Source of the DNA: Purshia tridentata
Lineage: Eukaryota > Streptophyta > Magnoliopsida > Rosales > Rosaceae
Reading direction: 5' to 3'
NCBI GenBank assembly: GCA_003254885.1
Contig: QANT01005716.1
Location: forward strand, 1-64,000
DNA length: 64,000 nt
Each line of letters opens with the position of its first letter. Position 1 is the stretch's first letter. The translations under genes and the position numbers were made by a program. Shown here in pieces: positions 23,542 to 34,723 of this stretch. The notes under the pieces were generated by a model. That model made no database searches, was not told the origin of the DNA, and saw only the letters and a list, made by a program, of their open reading frames with translations.

Positions 23542-24019
23542 CAGAAATTTCCACAAATAGACCAAATTAATTTCAAAATGACTTTTTTAGACAATTCAAA
23601 AATTATAGGACTTCTTTAGCTCTTTCAGTCAAAATGGGACCAAAAAACCCTCACTTCTTACCAGGCCTGTAAAAATGGTATACAAACAGTAGATATGTTG
23701 TGGACAAATGAAAGATAGTATAGTCTTGCAACACGAGTTAACGTGTCCACCATTTATGTACTGCCTGTACACCATTTGTACAGGCCTTATAAACAGGCAG
23801 TACAAAGACCCAACTTTTTCAAGTACACATGGTGTACAAACAGTGGACAAGTTGTGGACAAACAAAGGACAGTATAGTCCTGCAACAAGAGTTTACGTGT
23901 CCACCATTTGTCCACTGCTTGTACACCATTTATGCTACAAACTTAAAAAAGTCCAAAGTGTTTGGATAGTCTAAAAAAGTCATTTTCAAAGTAATTTGGT
24001 CTATTTGTCGAAATTTCCT
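23542..24019. mobile_element. MULE-type MITE with GTGGACA interior
   Basis: The ends are inverted repeats of about 50 bp: CAGAAATTTCCACAAATAG on the left, and GGAAATTTCGACAAATAGACC as the reverse complement of the right. Both are followed by AAATTAATTT..AAAATGAC. Inside, two inverted GTGTACAAACAGTGGACAAG / TGTCCACCATTTGTCCACTG units lie around a GGCCTTATAAACAGGC centre. Flanks TAATAAGTT and GAATAAGAA may be a worn 9-bp target duplication. Confidence 0.7.
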
Positions 24020-24302
24020 GAATAAGAACCCCAAATATCCCCTACTTTTGACAAATAAAACATTCAACCAATGCCGTTCATCGAGGCCCTACGAAGTTCC
24101 CGTATACTTGGCATAATAGTAAACTACAAAAACTTCCAACCATATCCCTTTATCGAGTAGCCATACCAGGTTTACCTACATCTGACAAAATAACACAAAA
24201 ACACCCACAATATATAACCTTCACTTACAAGACGGTCACAAAAGGTATCATATACGGCGTGTGGGCACAGAAGCATGACATCATTGCCCATACACCTGGG
24301 GA

Positions 24303-25106
24303 TCACATTCCCGCCGGAGGCCCACGGTCTCTTTGCACCATTCTTTGGGCAGTGGACGGAGTTATAGCATCCCACAATTGCGCGGCCTCGGGCTGCACAC
24401 TCTTCACATAATCCCTGCACGGACACAAACGGGAAACATCCCACATTTGATGATAAAAAACACTACTGCATTATTTCACACCTCAAGTGAATTGGGGTTA
24501 ATTTACAAATAATTATGCTGCTAAGAGGCTTTAAATTTTCAAACGTCGATAGAAAATATACAGTACATGCATTGGGTCCGTCCTTGGTTACCTAAAGAGT
24601 GTGAACCCACGCTGAAACTCGCCATCCAGCATGGCCTTGCACCGCGACGATTGCTGGAAGTCCGAAACAGCGACCTCTTTGCACATCTGCTGCCGCTTTC
24701 TAGCATCGTGCAGCAGCCGTCCCAAATCAAAATACCGCATGAACACCCTGTTGCGCTCCACATCGCGACGTTGTGTCCTCGTTGTGACTGCATCTATTGT
24801 GGCGCGAACTTCCTCGACCTCACGTTCCAGCGCAGCCGCTCGACCACTCCAACACGTGGTCCTCTCCTGGTACCATGCGACCTCATCGTTCACGCGATCA
24901 CCTCGACCCGGTGCACCGTCGTCATCCAAGCTTTCATCCGTGATTAACACATGGTTGGATGAACCAGCTGACGGAGGGCTGCCTTGGTGGGAATGAGATG
25001 GTTGATCCCACAATGGAAGAAAGTTGCCGGATGTGGATTGCGGGCTGGAGGGGGGTTGAGGGCTCAAGGGGGATTGGGGAGGAGATGGGTAAGGAGAGTC
25101 AGCCAT
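24303..25106 (-). CDS. Two-exon coiled-coil protein, apparently intact
   Basis: Exon 1 is 25106-24592 and exon 2 is 24414-24303, with GTAACC donor and GTGCAG acceptor. The joined frame codes for about 208 residues and stops after PPAGM. The start MADSPYPSPPQSP opens a Pro/Ser-rich, probably disordered region (residues 1-60). An acidic linker and WYQERTTCWSGRAAALERE follow, then a Glu/Arg-rich helix (about 85-115) and the tail GFTLFRDYVKSVQPEAAQLW...ITPSTAQRM. The splice model is supported by the paralogue at 20.4-20.8 kb, whose tail (GFEFFKEYMEVSVP...ITPHMASS) matches across the exon join. I know no function. It lies next to a MULE transposase on the same strand, between GTGGACA foldbacks, so transposon cargo is likelier than a host gene. 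Confidence 0.6.
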
Positions 25107-25362
25107 GCTCTCCAAGGGGGATGGTTAGTAAACACAAGTTAACTGAGGGGGTTAAGAGAACTGATAAGCTCGTTAGACAAACAGATAACAGAGATATTTA
25201 GGCCATCCACCATTTCGTCTAAACCCAGTAAACCATTTTTAATTACTTGCTTTAAAGAATGCAGATTGCTGTCAAGTCAAGTGAACTGTGACTGGTGCAG
25301 CAGTTAGTGTGTGCAGAGCATAATGGGACCAAACTCTCAATTAGCGAACACGCAAGTTCCAT

Positions 25363-25884
25363 GGGAAATCCCCAGAATAGTTGGGGTTAATTTAAAAATG
25401 ACTTTTTAGACTATCCAAAAATTTGTAGTCTTTTTTAACTCTTTGACTCAAAATGGGACAAACAAACCCTCACTCCTGACAAGGCCTGTACAAATGGTAT
25501 ACAAACAATGGATATGTTGTAGACAAACCAAGGATAGTATAGTCTTGTAACACAAGTTAACGTGTCCACCCTTTATCTACTGCCTGTACACCATTTGTAT
25601 AGGCCTTATAAACAGGCAGTACAAATAGACCCAGCTTCTTCAAGTACACATGGTGTACAAACAGTGGACAGGCTGTAGACAAACCTGTGACAATATAGTC
25701 GTGCAACATGAGTTCACGTGTCCACCATTTGTCTACTGCCCGTACACCATTTGTATAGGCCTTGTAATGTTGTAAGGGTATTTTGTCTCATTTTGTGCTA
25801 AAGAGTTAAAAAAAGTCCAAACGTGTTTGGATACTCTAAAAAAGTCATTTTTAAATTAATTTGGTCTAGTTGTGGAAATTTCCC
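25363..25884. mobile_element. MULE-type MITE with 9-bp target duplication
   Basis: The ends are GGGAAATCCCCAGAATAG on the left, and GGGAAATTTCCACAACTAG as the reverse complement of the right. Flanking bases AAGTTCCAT and AACTTCCAT agree at 8 of 9 positions, the duplication size of Mutator-like elements. The interior has two inverted GTACAAACAGTGGACAGG / GTGTCCACC units like the element at 23542-24019. It lies about 260 bp upstream of the coiled-coil gene start. Confidence 0.8.
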
Positions 25885-25904
25885 AACTTCCATCATATAT
25901 TGTA

Positions 25905-26322
25905 AGTCAATCCCAGAAATAGACAAAATTCATTTTAAAATTACTTGTTTAGACCTTCGGGTTTGTTTGACTTTTTTTGCTCTTTGGCTCAAAATAACAC
26001 AAAAAAACCGCCACCCCATTCCGAGGCCTGTAAAAATGGTGTTCAAACAGTGGACAGGTTGTTGACAAACCTAGACCAGTAGTCCAGCAGCACAAGTTAC
26101 TGTGTCCACCATCCCTGTCCACAGCCTGTTGTGCAACACGAGTGAACGTGTCCCACATTTGTCCACTGGCTGCACACTATTTGTACACGCCTTATAATAG
26201 AGTGGGGGTAGTTTTGTCCTATTTTGTGCGAAAGAGCAAAAAAAATCAAACAAATGTTTCGATGGTCTAAACAACAGTTAATTTGAATTTAATTTGTTCT
26301 ATTTGTCATATGCAGTTAATGT
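25905..26322. mobile_element. Worn MULE-type MITE, third member
   Basis: The left end CCCAGAAATAGACAAAATTC and the right end TTTAATTTGTTCTATTTGTC form an inverted pair. Inside are GTTCAAACAGTGGACAGG and TGTCCACCATCCCTGTCCAC. It is the same design as the two preceding elements but more diverged. The exact ends are uncertain. Confidence 0.6.
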
Positions 26323-26443
26323 CCATAACAGCTGAGTTACGGCAAAAGCAACCGTGAGAATGGGTAAGAGGAAAATTAGTAAGTAACTTCGAATTTCATT
26401 GAAATCACAGACGTAACTGTGTGAAGGAATTTGTGATCACGTG

Positions 26444-26650
26444 TTATTTCACTGCAAGACACTTACAAAGTTGCATCCTGTGCCGCAAACACCATTCAAA
26501 TTGAAGAAGACTGCTATGACAACCCATGCATACACTTGTACATGTACATAGACTGCTTGTACTTACATACCCACAGTCCAGGCCACAAACTGTACTAGTC
26601 AACATGTCATGACACTTGCAAATGTGACTGGGATGTAATGACATGTTCCC
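26444..26650 (-). CDS. Weak Cys-rich reading frame
   Basis: A minus-strand frame reads MSLHPSHICKCHDMLTSTVC and then GLDCG, LCTCTSVCMGCHSS and RHRMQLCKCLAVK. The CKC...C..C / CTC...C..C pattern resembles the Cys-rich frame at 22545-22939. No splice signals or conserved partner confirm it. It may be a remnant exon of the same gene family. Confidence 0.25.
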   Translation of the reverse strand, partial: GNMSLHPSHICKCHDMLTSTVCGLDCGYVSTSSLCTCTSVCMGCHSSLLQFEWCLRHRMQLCKCLAVK

Positions 26651-27274
26651 AAGTGCGGTTGACCGTAAATTTAGAAGTTGGCAGTCCTGGACAACTGGTA
26701 CACAAAGCCCCGCCAATCTGTTGTACCAACTTTTTCGCGTGTCCATGTATTGTCAGCATGGACTGGATACTAGGAATGCCTCTGTTACAAACTTACTTGT
26801 ACATGTTTGGCGATGCAATGGCAGCTGTTTGTCCACTCCAAGAATCCAGAGATGACCAACGATGTATACAAAGTGGCCACGCCATGTCACCCGTATGTCC
26901 ATCGTCTATCCACACCTGCCGTTCTTCACAGTAATGCGTATATTGAATTATGTAAACAATTATACGGTGGACAGATGGTCGAATACCAAGCCAACATGAT
27001 AGACATGAGTAAACATTATGCAGCGCAAACTATGCAGATCGCATAAATAATTAATGACAATGTCAACCAGGAAATGTGAGTTATTGCGTAGATATGGACA
27101 AGGTACCCACAATTTTTAATACCATAGATTGCAATGGATTGTTCAAGGTACAAAGGCCGGGCACAATATGGATGCCAACACAGTAAATGAGCACGACATA
27201 TTGGCTGAGTATACGTATGCTAGGGAATTAACAAACCACACACAGGCCTTTGAAGGGCGGTATAAGGAGGGCAT

Positions 27275-29347
27275 TCAGTGAAGTCCACGAAACACATTCG
27301 AGTCCAAGGGTGTGCAAGCGCCAGGCCACTGGGACAACGGTATGGGCTTCTTGCACGTAGCCCGGTTGTGACCTTCCTCCCCACACCTTGAGCATTTATT
27401 CCTTTTTTTGGTTTCGCCTCTAGAGAGGGTTCGTTGCTTGCACGGGCGACCACTTTCATGTCTCATAATCGGGGGCAAAACTACCCGACTCTTCACATTG
27501 TCCAGAACATTCTACGTGTCTTCCTGACCAACAGGATTGATGGACGTTGCATAGGCAGCGTGCCATGTTTCGTTGGTGTAGTATTGAGAGCATAATTCAT
27601 ACGGGCTCCACTCACGGTGCCTTGCCGTAGCCAAGGCATGCTTGCAAGGGAGTCCTTCCAAGTTAAATTCCCTACAACAGCAAGTTCGGCGCACAAGATT
27701 CACACACACGGATGACGACTTGGAGGGTTCGACAACGTTGAAATCTGTTCTATTTATAGGATGAACAGTCAGCCGTATGCTTTCTTCCATCCGCGGGTGA
27801 AGTGTACTTTCCCCTCTGCCTGGTGTCAAGTACATTAATGATGAGGTTGCTTTGGACCGATGGATGAAGTGTACTTTCCCCTCAACCAGGGCAGTCACTG
27901 GAAGCTCACGGGCATCTTTCAGCTTTGCATTAAGGGACTCGGCAATATTTGTTGACATGCTGTCCCACCTATTGAACTTATAGTATGACCGGGCCCAAAC
28001 TGCATAGCCCAATTCCTCACTGGCTATCCATTTCCTCACGGGCTCACTCATTAGGCGTAGCAAACGCAAATAAGACTTCTGCCTGTATTTGTTGGCAGCC
28101 GAAATGAAGACATTCAAATCAGGATCATCACTTGCCAGGCTGAAGTTCCTCTTTATGTTTGCCTTTAGGTGCACAATGCAGTTTGTGTACGCAGCCTCAG
28201 GGAAAGCTTTGTAACATGCTTTCCGTATGCTATCGTGCCTGTCAGACACCACCACCAAATTTGGCACATTCCCGATAGCATCACGAAGTTTACCGAAGAA
28301 CCACTCCCACGAGGCATCGTTCTCACTATCACATATGCCAAATGCAACTGGAAATATATGGTTGTTGCCATCTAGAGCTGCAGCAATTAGCAAGGTTCCG
28401 CGGTATTCCTGATTGTCTATAATTGCTTGCAATCCAAGATGACGCCGCAGTTGGCTCTTGTTGTGGAAAAAACCATCACCTCCAACTTCAGCTGAACGGG
28501 TAACCATGCCATTGGAACTTGTAATAGTAGCATAATCAACTATGCATTCGGTTGCAGGCAATATTTGGCTCGGTTGGAAAAAAGATGGCGATGAATCTGC
28601 CTTTCATCTTTTTTGTATAGGACTGTAGGTTGTGCATTGGTCACAACCGGATCGGGCCATTCCCCGGCAAGCGACGAATGAGATGGCACACCTCCAAGGT
28701 CCAATGGGCCATGTGGAGCTGTAACTGCAGAGGTAGGGGCTGCTGCCTCTTCATTAGCCACTTGTTGGCAGGATGGTGGCCGTGACTGAACTACAGATGG
28801 GGGGCCATGTCGACTTTCATCGTTCATACACTCAGTGAATCGCACAGTGGCTGGTGGAAGTGGGGGAGAATGTACACATGGCACAATCCCTGGCAACCCA
28901 TCCTTAGAGGACAGGGCACATGTATTGGAAACCTTCAATGTTCCTGACTCAGCATATCATTGCTACAGTGGCTACTCCGAAGGGCAGGTAGTGACGTTGG
29001 CATATGTGTGGAGCCATGACTGGCTTGGCATGTGCTTCTACATACAGTGGTACCATGGTCTGACTGTCTTGGTTCAAGAAGAAATCCAAATCAATAACAT
29101 CTCTAATCTTGATGAATTTGACGGTCCCACGTATTGATTCTTTGACCGAGTACCTCATGTGTATTGTATGGGAGTCTCTATCAACCCCGAGCAGTTGGCT
29201 GGCCAAATACTGAAGCTCATGCAGGGTCTTGTGTTTGGGTAGTCGTAATCCTTTCTCGTCCCCACCTTCATATGCCACTAGCTCCCCGGTCTCCTCGGCT
29301 ATTGTCCCGTTCCCATTATAATAGCAGATGACACGCACGACGTCCAT
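27275..29347 (-). pseudogene. MULE transposase, damaged
   Basis: The ATG at 29347 follows a TTTGCATTTTCAG acceptor. The N-terminal PB1-like segment (VICYYNGNGTI ... LPKHKTLHELQYLASQLLG) is followed by a Pro/Ser linker in another frame (28938-28562). The MULE transposase core (PF10551 type) lies at 28561-27800: EYRGTLLIAAALDGNNHIFP, SENDASWEWFFGKL and LVVVSDRHDSIRKACYKAFP, then C..HL..N. A SWIM zinc finger (CCCREFNLEGLPCKHALA) and, after one in-frame TAG at 27514-27512, a CCHC knuckle (CSRCGEEGHNRATC) close the protein. The MuDR DNA-binding domain normally between PB1-like and core is not visible. The first catalytic Asp (usual DGxHL box) is replaced by LQAIID or obscured. The frame changes near 28945 and 28560. 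It is not functional as it stands. Confidence 0.8.
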
Positions 29348-29479
29348 CTGAAAATGCAAATTTCAATGCACACATTAGTAATTAACTCTGGGTAGGGTAC
29401 ACATCGAGTGAATCACTCATCAAATTTAATAATACCGTTACGTTGGGATGTTCGCTTGCACGGATGTGACATTGTTTAA

Positions 29480-29605
29480 AGTTTAGGGTGGCCCCCAAAG
29501 TGTGGATAGGCAGCAGACACTGTGTGGACACATGGCAGACAAATACTGCATTGCTGATGTGGTTATGACTGTGTCCACACATTGTCTGCCAGGTGGCGGC
29601 ATTTT
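29480..29605. repeat. GTGGACA foldback upstream of the MULE transposase
   Basis: GTGTGGACACATGGCAGACAA (about 29532) faces TGTCCACACATTGTCTGCCA (about 29571) around a TACTGCATTGCTGATGTGG loop. It lies about 150 bp upstream of the transposase start and may fall in its 5' UTR intron. Confidence 0.6.
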
Positions 29606-29659
29606 TGTCCCCGTTCCCTAATTTTGAGAATGGCACATCCGTTGTATAGGAGGTCAACA

Positions 29660-30460
29660 AATTATTAACAAGTTTACAAACCTAGCACGTACAAAATATT
29701 TGCATGCACTAAGAACCACTAGGGTGGCCTAAGAAGTTGTGGTAGAGAGTTAGAAGCACCTTAATCCAATTCCCAAAGTTTATATCCAGGTACAAAATAC
29801 AGAAAGTAGCGACCATTGTGTGCCAACTTGAGCTAGCTTCTAATTGATACGAAATGAGGACAATCAACGTGCAAGCAGATTGACGGAGTAAGGTGGCTGG
29901 GAATTCAATGATTAAAACCAAACAAACATAATATATTCCCTACAACATATGTTGTTATAGGTGCATTAGTAAGTTGAACTTTTGCCATGATCCAATGGCT
30001 GCATCAATTGAGGCAGGCAAAAAAATTATTTCAGGGAAACTACAGGCAACAATGCACTCGACATTGCGGTCTCAACACTTACATAATTGGTGCAGAGGTT
30101 GTCTTCACATACAAAAGACAATTAGCAGTCAGACAGAAGGTAATCGCGACGGATTGATGTGGCGACAACCTGTGTACTTATTGGCCAGGCTATGTCTGCA
30201 TTTCAAGCATTGCCACCAAAAGCTCGAATAAATCAGCCTATGGGTGTGTATAAGCAGCCTATGCCTGAATATACCACAAATAAGCACAGTGCTGAGCAGC
30301 GGCACATCTAAGGTGCCTTCCAACAAAACATAAGACAAACTAGCCGTAAGCACTTCCCTATGCTTGCTCCCATCTTAACTGGGAAAAAAAATTAAAAAAT
30401 AAACAGATAGTCAAGCAAATTGAGGTGACTCACTGTAGATTGAACAGTGCGCGCTGGATA
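29660..30460. other. No supported gene
   Basis: Neither strand shows a recognisable domain or exon series. The stretch separates the transposase 5' end from the minisatellite at 30461. Confidence 0.4.
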
Positions 30461-30650
30461 TATTTAGTGGGAGCTGGATTTGCCCAGTGGGACCTGGACT
30501 TCCTCAATGGAAGCTGGATTTGCTCAGTGGGAGCTGGATTTGCTCAGTGGGAGCTGGATTTCCTCAATTGGGGGTGGATTTCTTCAGTGGGATCTGGATT
30601 TGATTAGTGGGAGTTGGATTAGCTCAATGGAACCTGTATTTCTTCACTGC
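30461..30650. repeat. 20-bp minisatellite, about nine copies
   Basis: Units of exactly 20 bp with consensus GTGGGAGCTGGATTTGCTCA follow each other from 30461 to about 30650. The copies at 30521 and 30541 look identical. The others differ at a few positions. It gives an incidental open frame. Confidence 0.9.
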
Positions 30651-31904
30651 CCACCTGGTTGTAATGGTTGCCATTTTATGGGTTTGTATGCGTGGGCCTC
30701 AGAGCTTAGATCGCACTGGGTCCTTGGATTGGCGGTGAGGTGAAAACGATAACCCACAAATAAACAGGGAGGCTATTGGTGGGAGGGTATTTGGAGTTGG
30801 AATGGAGGTTTTGGCGTGAATGGGAGCCTTTGGCGTCGCTGCGGGTTGGGTCCTCTTTCAATTTGGGAGGAACGGTAACTGACAGTGATAACGGGGGCAG
30901 TTCAAAGCATTGAACAAGGTGGACGGACGTTGCCCTTGTGTGCCCTTGGTTCCGTTAGTAACCGTAAGCGTCTTTTGTCCCAACACCTGGCAAACAGAGC
31001 TTGCACATCGCAGGCAGATATGGACACAACATAAGTGAGGACAGCGGGTGGCCATCATGCAGACAACATGTAGCCAATAGTTGGATGAACACGACCAGTC
31101 CCAAGTGCACAAGGGTTTAGTCGTACTGACTCTAGTCACTCTAGTTCAGCGGGGGAATTTGTCAACCCAAGTGCAAATTAATTAAAACATTTTCGATTTT
31201 TAATTTTGGAACCCCAAAAATTGCTTCGACATTCGACATGAATTTATTGGTAGCCTATTTCGATCAGAGTATGCAGAATTTTCATATCTGTTGTTGTATC
31301 AATTTGACTTAATATTTAGTCTGCATACTAAATATCCAAATTACTTCTATTTACTATTTGTTCGAAGCCTCTCCCTCCTTCACCTCCTTATACACAAAAC
31401 AACATAAATATTCAATAATTATCTACACATTTGTTATTGAGGTCGTACCCGTGATGGGGACGACAACAATTATGAGTAATTTGGTCACAGAAATTAATAT
31501 ATGTTCTATGGGGACGACAACAATTATGGTTGGCAATCAGCCCGAGTAGCCCAGTCCAGCCCGACTCTAATTTTTCAGGCGTAGTCATCCATTTACAAGA
31601 GCCGAATAGGATTGTGAGGCCGGCCCGGGGCTGGCTTCGGGTCTAAATACACAACTCCATGTATTCCTCGGGCTTTAACCTTACAGGCTTTTGGCCCAGG
31701 TCGAGTTAGGGCCAAACGAGATTTTGGTCCGATTTGGCTTCTTTTTTGGTATTCATTGCATGAACATCAAATACAAATGATTTTAAAAAATATCTCTATA
31801 TTTAATTTACCCTAAACTTAACAACTTCATACAGATTGGGCCACATCCATTTGGGGATCATATATATACACACAAAATAATAGTTTTAGTGTATCAGTCC
31901 TTCT
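30651..31904. other. No supported gene; GC-rich patch at 31555-31740
   Basis: No coding region is recognised. The patch around 31555-31740 is rich in GGCCC/GGGCTTT words like the one at 510-670. Two copies of GGGGACGACAACAATTATG (31456 and 31511) form a short direct repeat. Confidence 0.45.
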
Positions 31905-33680
31905 CTAGAGAGGATGACGGCACTTTTTAAAGTTCGTGGACGCAGACAGATGGTGAACAATGAGCGGCCAATGTGTGGACACAGATGATGTGTTTGCAAC
32001 AAATTTGTTGCAGCAAGTTTGCAATTTTGTATCCACACATTGTCCACTTGTTGTCCGCTTTCTATCCGCCTATGTAAACTTTAACAAATGCAATCATCTT
32101 CACCTGAGAAAATCCATTTAGTGTATAATGTTTACAGAAGGGCCTAAACCCCTAACAATTGGAAGATTGGGGTTTGGGAGATTGGGCAATTGGGGTTGGG
32201 CAATTGGGATACTGACTAATTTTTGTATAGTTGGGGTTTTAATGGATGCGATGAGGGCTTCAATGTTCAACTGAGTAATTGACTAATTGAAGAGTAATTG
32301 AGTGTCAAACTTTCAATTGATTATTTGATTGGTACATTACGTAATACGTATAAATTATAACTTATGAAGTTGATAACTTATCAGTCCTTTGGGGCGGATG
32401 CCCGCAAATTAGAGAAAAAGTGTGTGGAAATGGACAACAAGTAGACAATAGATGGACAATAAATGGATAATACAACAATTGTTGCAAAACAACGTCTGTG
32501 TCCACACCCTATCACAGTCGCCAAAAAAAATGTAGTCATCATCACGTGAGAACACACGTAAGTATGTTATAATTTTGATGCATACAAATTCATAATCAGT
32601 CATTCTTAGAGAGAAGGCCAGCAAATTTAAAAGTTTGCAGACGCAGACAAAGAGTGGACAAAGAGTGGACAATAAGCGGACACTAGGTGGATATAAAATC
32701 GCAAAACTTGCTTTAACAAATCATAATTGCGAAAACCTGTATATACCCATTGTCCACCTATTGTCCACCTGCGGTCGGTGTCCGCGAACTTTAAAAACAT
32801 GCGGTCATCCTCACCTGAGAAATTCCAATATATAATTATAAGACTACAAGTTATAGGGATTTTCTCAGGCATGAAAGTTCGCAAATTTTCAAGTTTGAGG
32901 AAGCAGGCAGAGGGCAGACAAAAGTTGGACTGAGGCAGGACAACGTGTTCAGACGTTGCCAAAAATTCTGATGTTTTGAAATATTGTATCCATATATTGT
33001 CCGATATTGTCCACCTATTGTCTGCTTACTGGCCATCTATTGTCCACGTTCAAAGACTTTCATATTTGCGGCCATCATCTCTAGCAGACTGATAAGTTGT
33101 ATATAATTAACATATAACCATATATTTTCTTATAATATTTAGTTATATAATTAGGAATGTTCTCAGGTGAGAACGACCGCACGTTTTTAAAGTTCGCGGA
33201 CACCGACCGAGCAGACTGATAAGTTGTATATAATTAACATATAACAATATATTTTCTTATAATATTTAGTTATATAATTAGGAATGTTCTCAGGTGAGAA
33301 TGACCGCACGTTTTTAAAGTTCGCGGACACCGACCGCAGGTGAACAATAGGTGGACAATGGGTACATACAGTGCTGATGCAGAAAAAAGGTCGACAAAGT
33401 GCGGACAACGTGCGGACACAAATGTTGTGTTTGCAACAAGTTTTGATCTGTTAGCAGTAAGTTTTGCAATTTTGTATCCACATATTGGCCACCTATTGTC
33501 TACCTTTTGTCTACGTCCACAAACTTTAAAATTTGCAGACATCCTCTGTAGGACTTAATAGATGACAACAGGCAAACAACGAGTGAACAAAATATTGCAA
33601 CACATCACCTATCAAGTTGGTGTCCCCACGTTGTCATTTTTTTGTTCGCATCCACAAACTTTCCAATTAGCCGAAAAAGA
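31905..33680. repeat. Cluster of about six GTGGACA foldback elements
   Basis: At least six inverted structures lie side by side: about 31905-32112, 32382-32550, 32596-32825, 32856-33098, 33160-33558 and 33560-33680. The best preserved end reads TTCTCAGGTGAGAATGACCG, then TTTTTAAAGTTCGCGGACACCGACC. The right arm of the third element is the reverse complement of the left arm of the fifth. Interiors carry GTGGACAAT words facing ATTGTCCAC words around a GTGTTTGCAAC-like centre. A 127-bp direct duplication is present (GCAGACTGATAAG at 33084 and 33211). The ends differ from the GGGAAATT elements, so this is a second family using the same interior words. Confidence 0.75.
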
Positions 33681-34723
33681 GCTGTCAGGATAATCCCGAC
33701 TATTATATTGGCCTGAGTTATTATTAACATTTTTCGTACTTTCTGTGTGAAGCTAATATGTTTCCATTCATAAACACAAAAATGACCGATGAATAAAACC
33801 ATGGTTGTGGTTGGCCATGATTTTGGGTCCCCAACTTCAACTATGATTGAATAACATGGATTCCAATGAAGGCTCAGTGTAGCTAATTACATGCCATCAA
33901 CCTGATGGTTTAGTGAATTACATGGTATCTAAAAATTAGTGAATTACTGAACTGCTAATACACCCTATAATTACAACATCACCACTGCACTGGGTCAGGC
34001 TACATGATGGCCTCGCATACATACATGTCCGCAGCTAATCGGACTCGAAACCAACATATATTCTCCTGTGTGCAGTAGTCAACAGAGTGTCCCGTTGATA
34101 GCAACTCAATAAACTTCAGCGCAAACACTCCACAGTCACCCCTATATATAAGACCAAAGGGGAAATATTAGAGAGATATTCAAAACCGGAAACCATGAGA
34201 GTGCATCAACACATGTTATGCACATCAGCAAAATGATACACAAAAGAAACAAAAAATGCTCACCCATTGGTCTGTTGTGGCACACCGGGCATACGTTCAA
34301 TTGGCCACGGCTGCCTATCACACCCCAACTCGTGCCGGGCATCATAGAACAGTGCATCCTTGAGAATGGCCGGTAGTAACGTACTCATAGGCTGAAGGGC
34401 ATCAAATATCTTCTTATCGGCATGGAGGTCCACATATGAATCGTACACACAAAGCTTGCGAGCCACAAGGTCAATGACCACAGCTACCCAATGTCTGTCT
34501 TTGACATTTAGTGGACAGAACACCTTGTCAACCTCAGTCCACGCTTTGCCATAACAGGGATTCGTGCCTGTGACAAAGGTCAGCACCCCAATTGGAATTG
34601 ATCTTTTTGTCTTCGCGGACCTTATTCTATGAGTTGTGATGGCAGCTTGTGTCGATCGGACAAGGAACTGCAAATTTAGTAGGTGGTTAGGAAATATAGT
34701 CAGACATGAGAGTGAGTGCTCAA

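Noticed and set aside
24172-24444. Cys-rich frame LCEECAARGRAIVGCYNSVHC
   Set aside because: It overlaps exon 2 of the coiled-coil gene in another frame. The spliced frame is supported by the paralogue, so this one is a shadow.
31438-31549. Possible tRNA or small RNA because of the repeated GGGGACGACAACAATTATG
   Set aside because: No cloverleaf or box motifs. It is a simple direct repeat.
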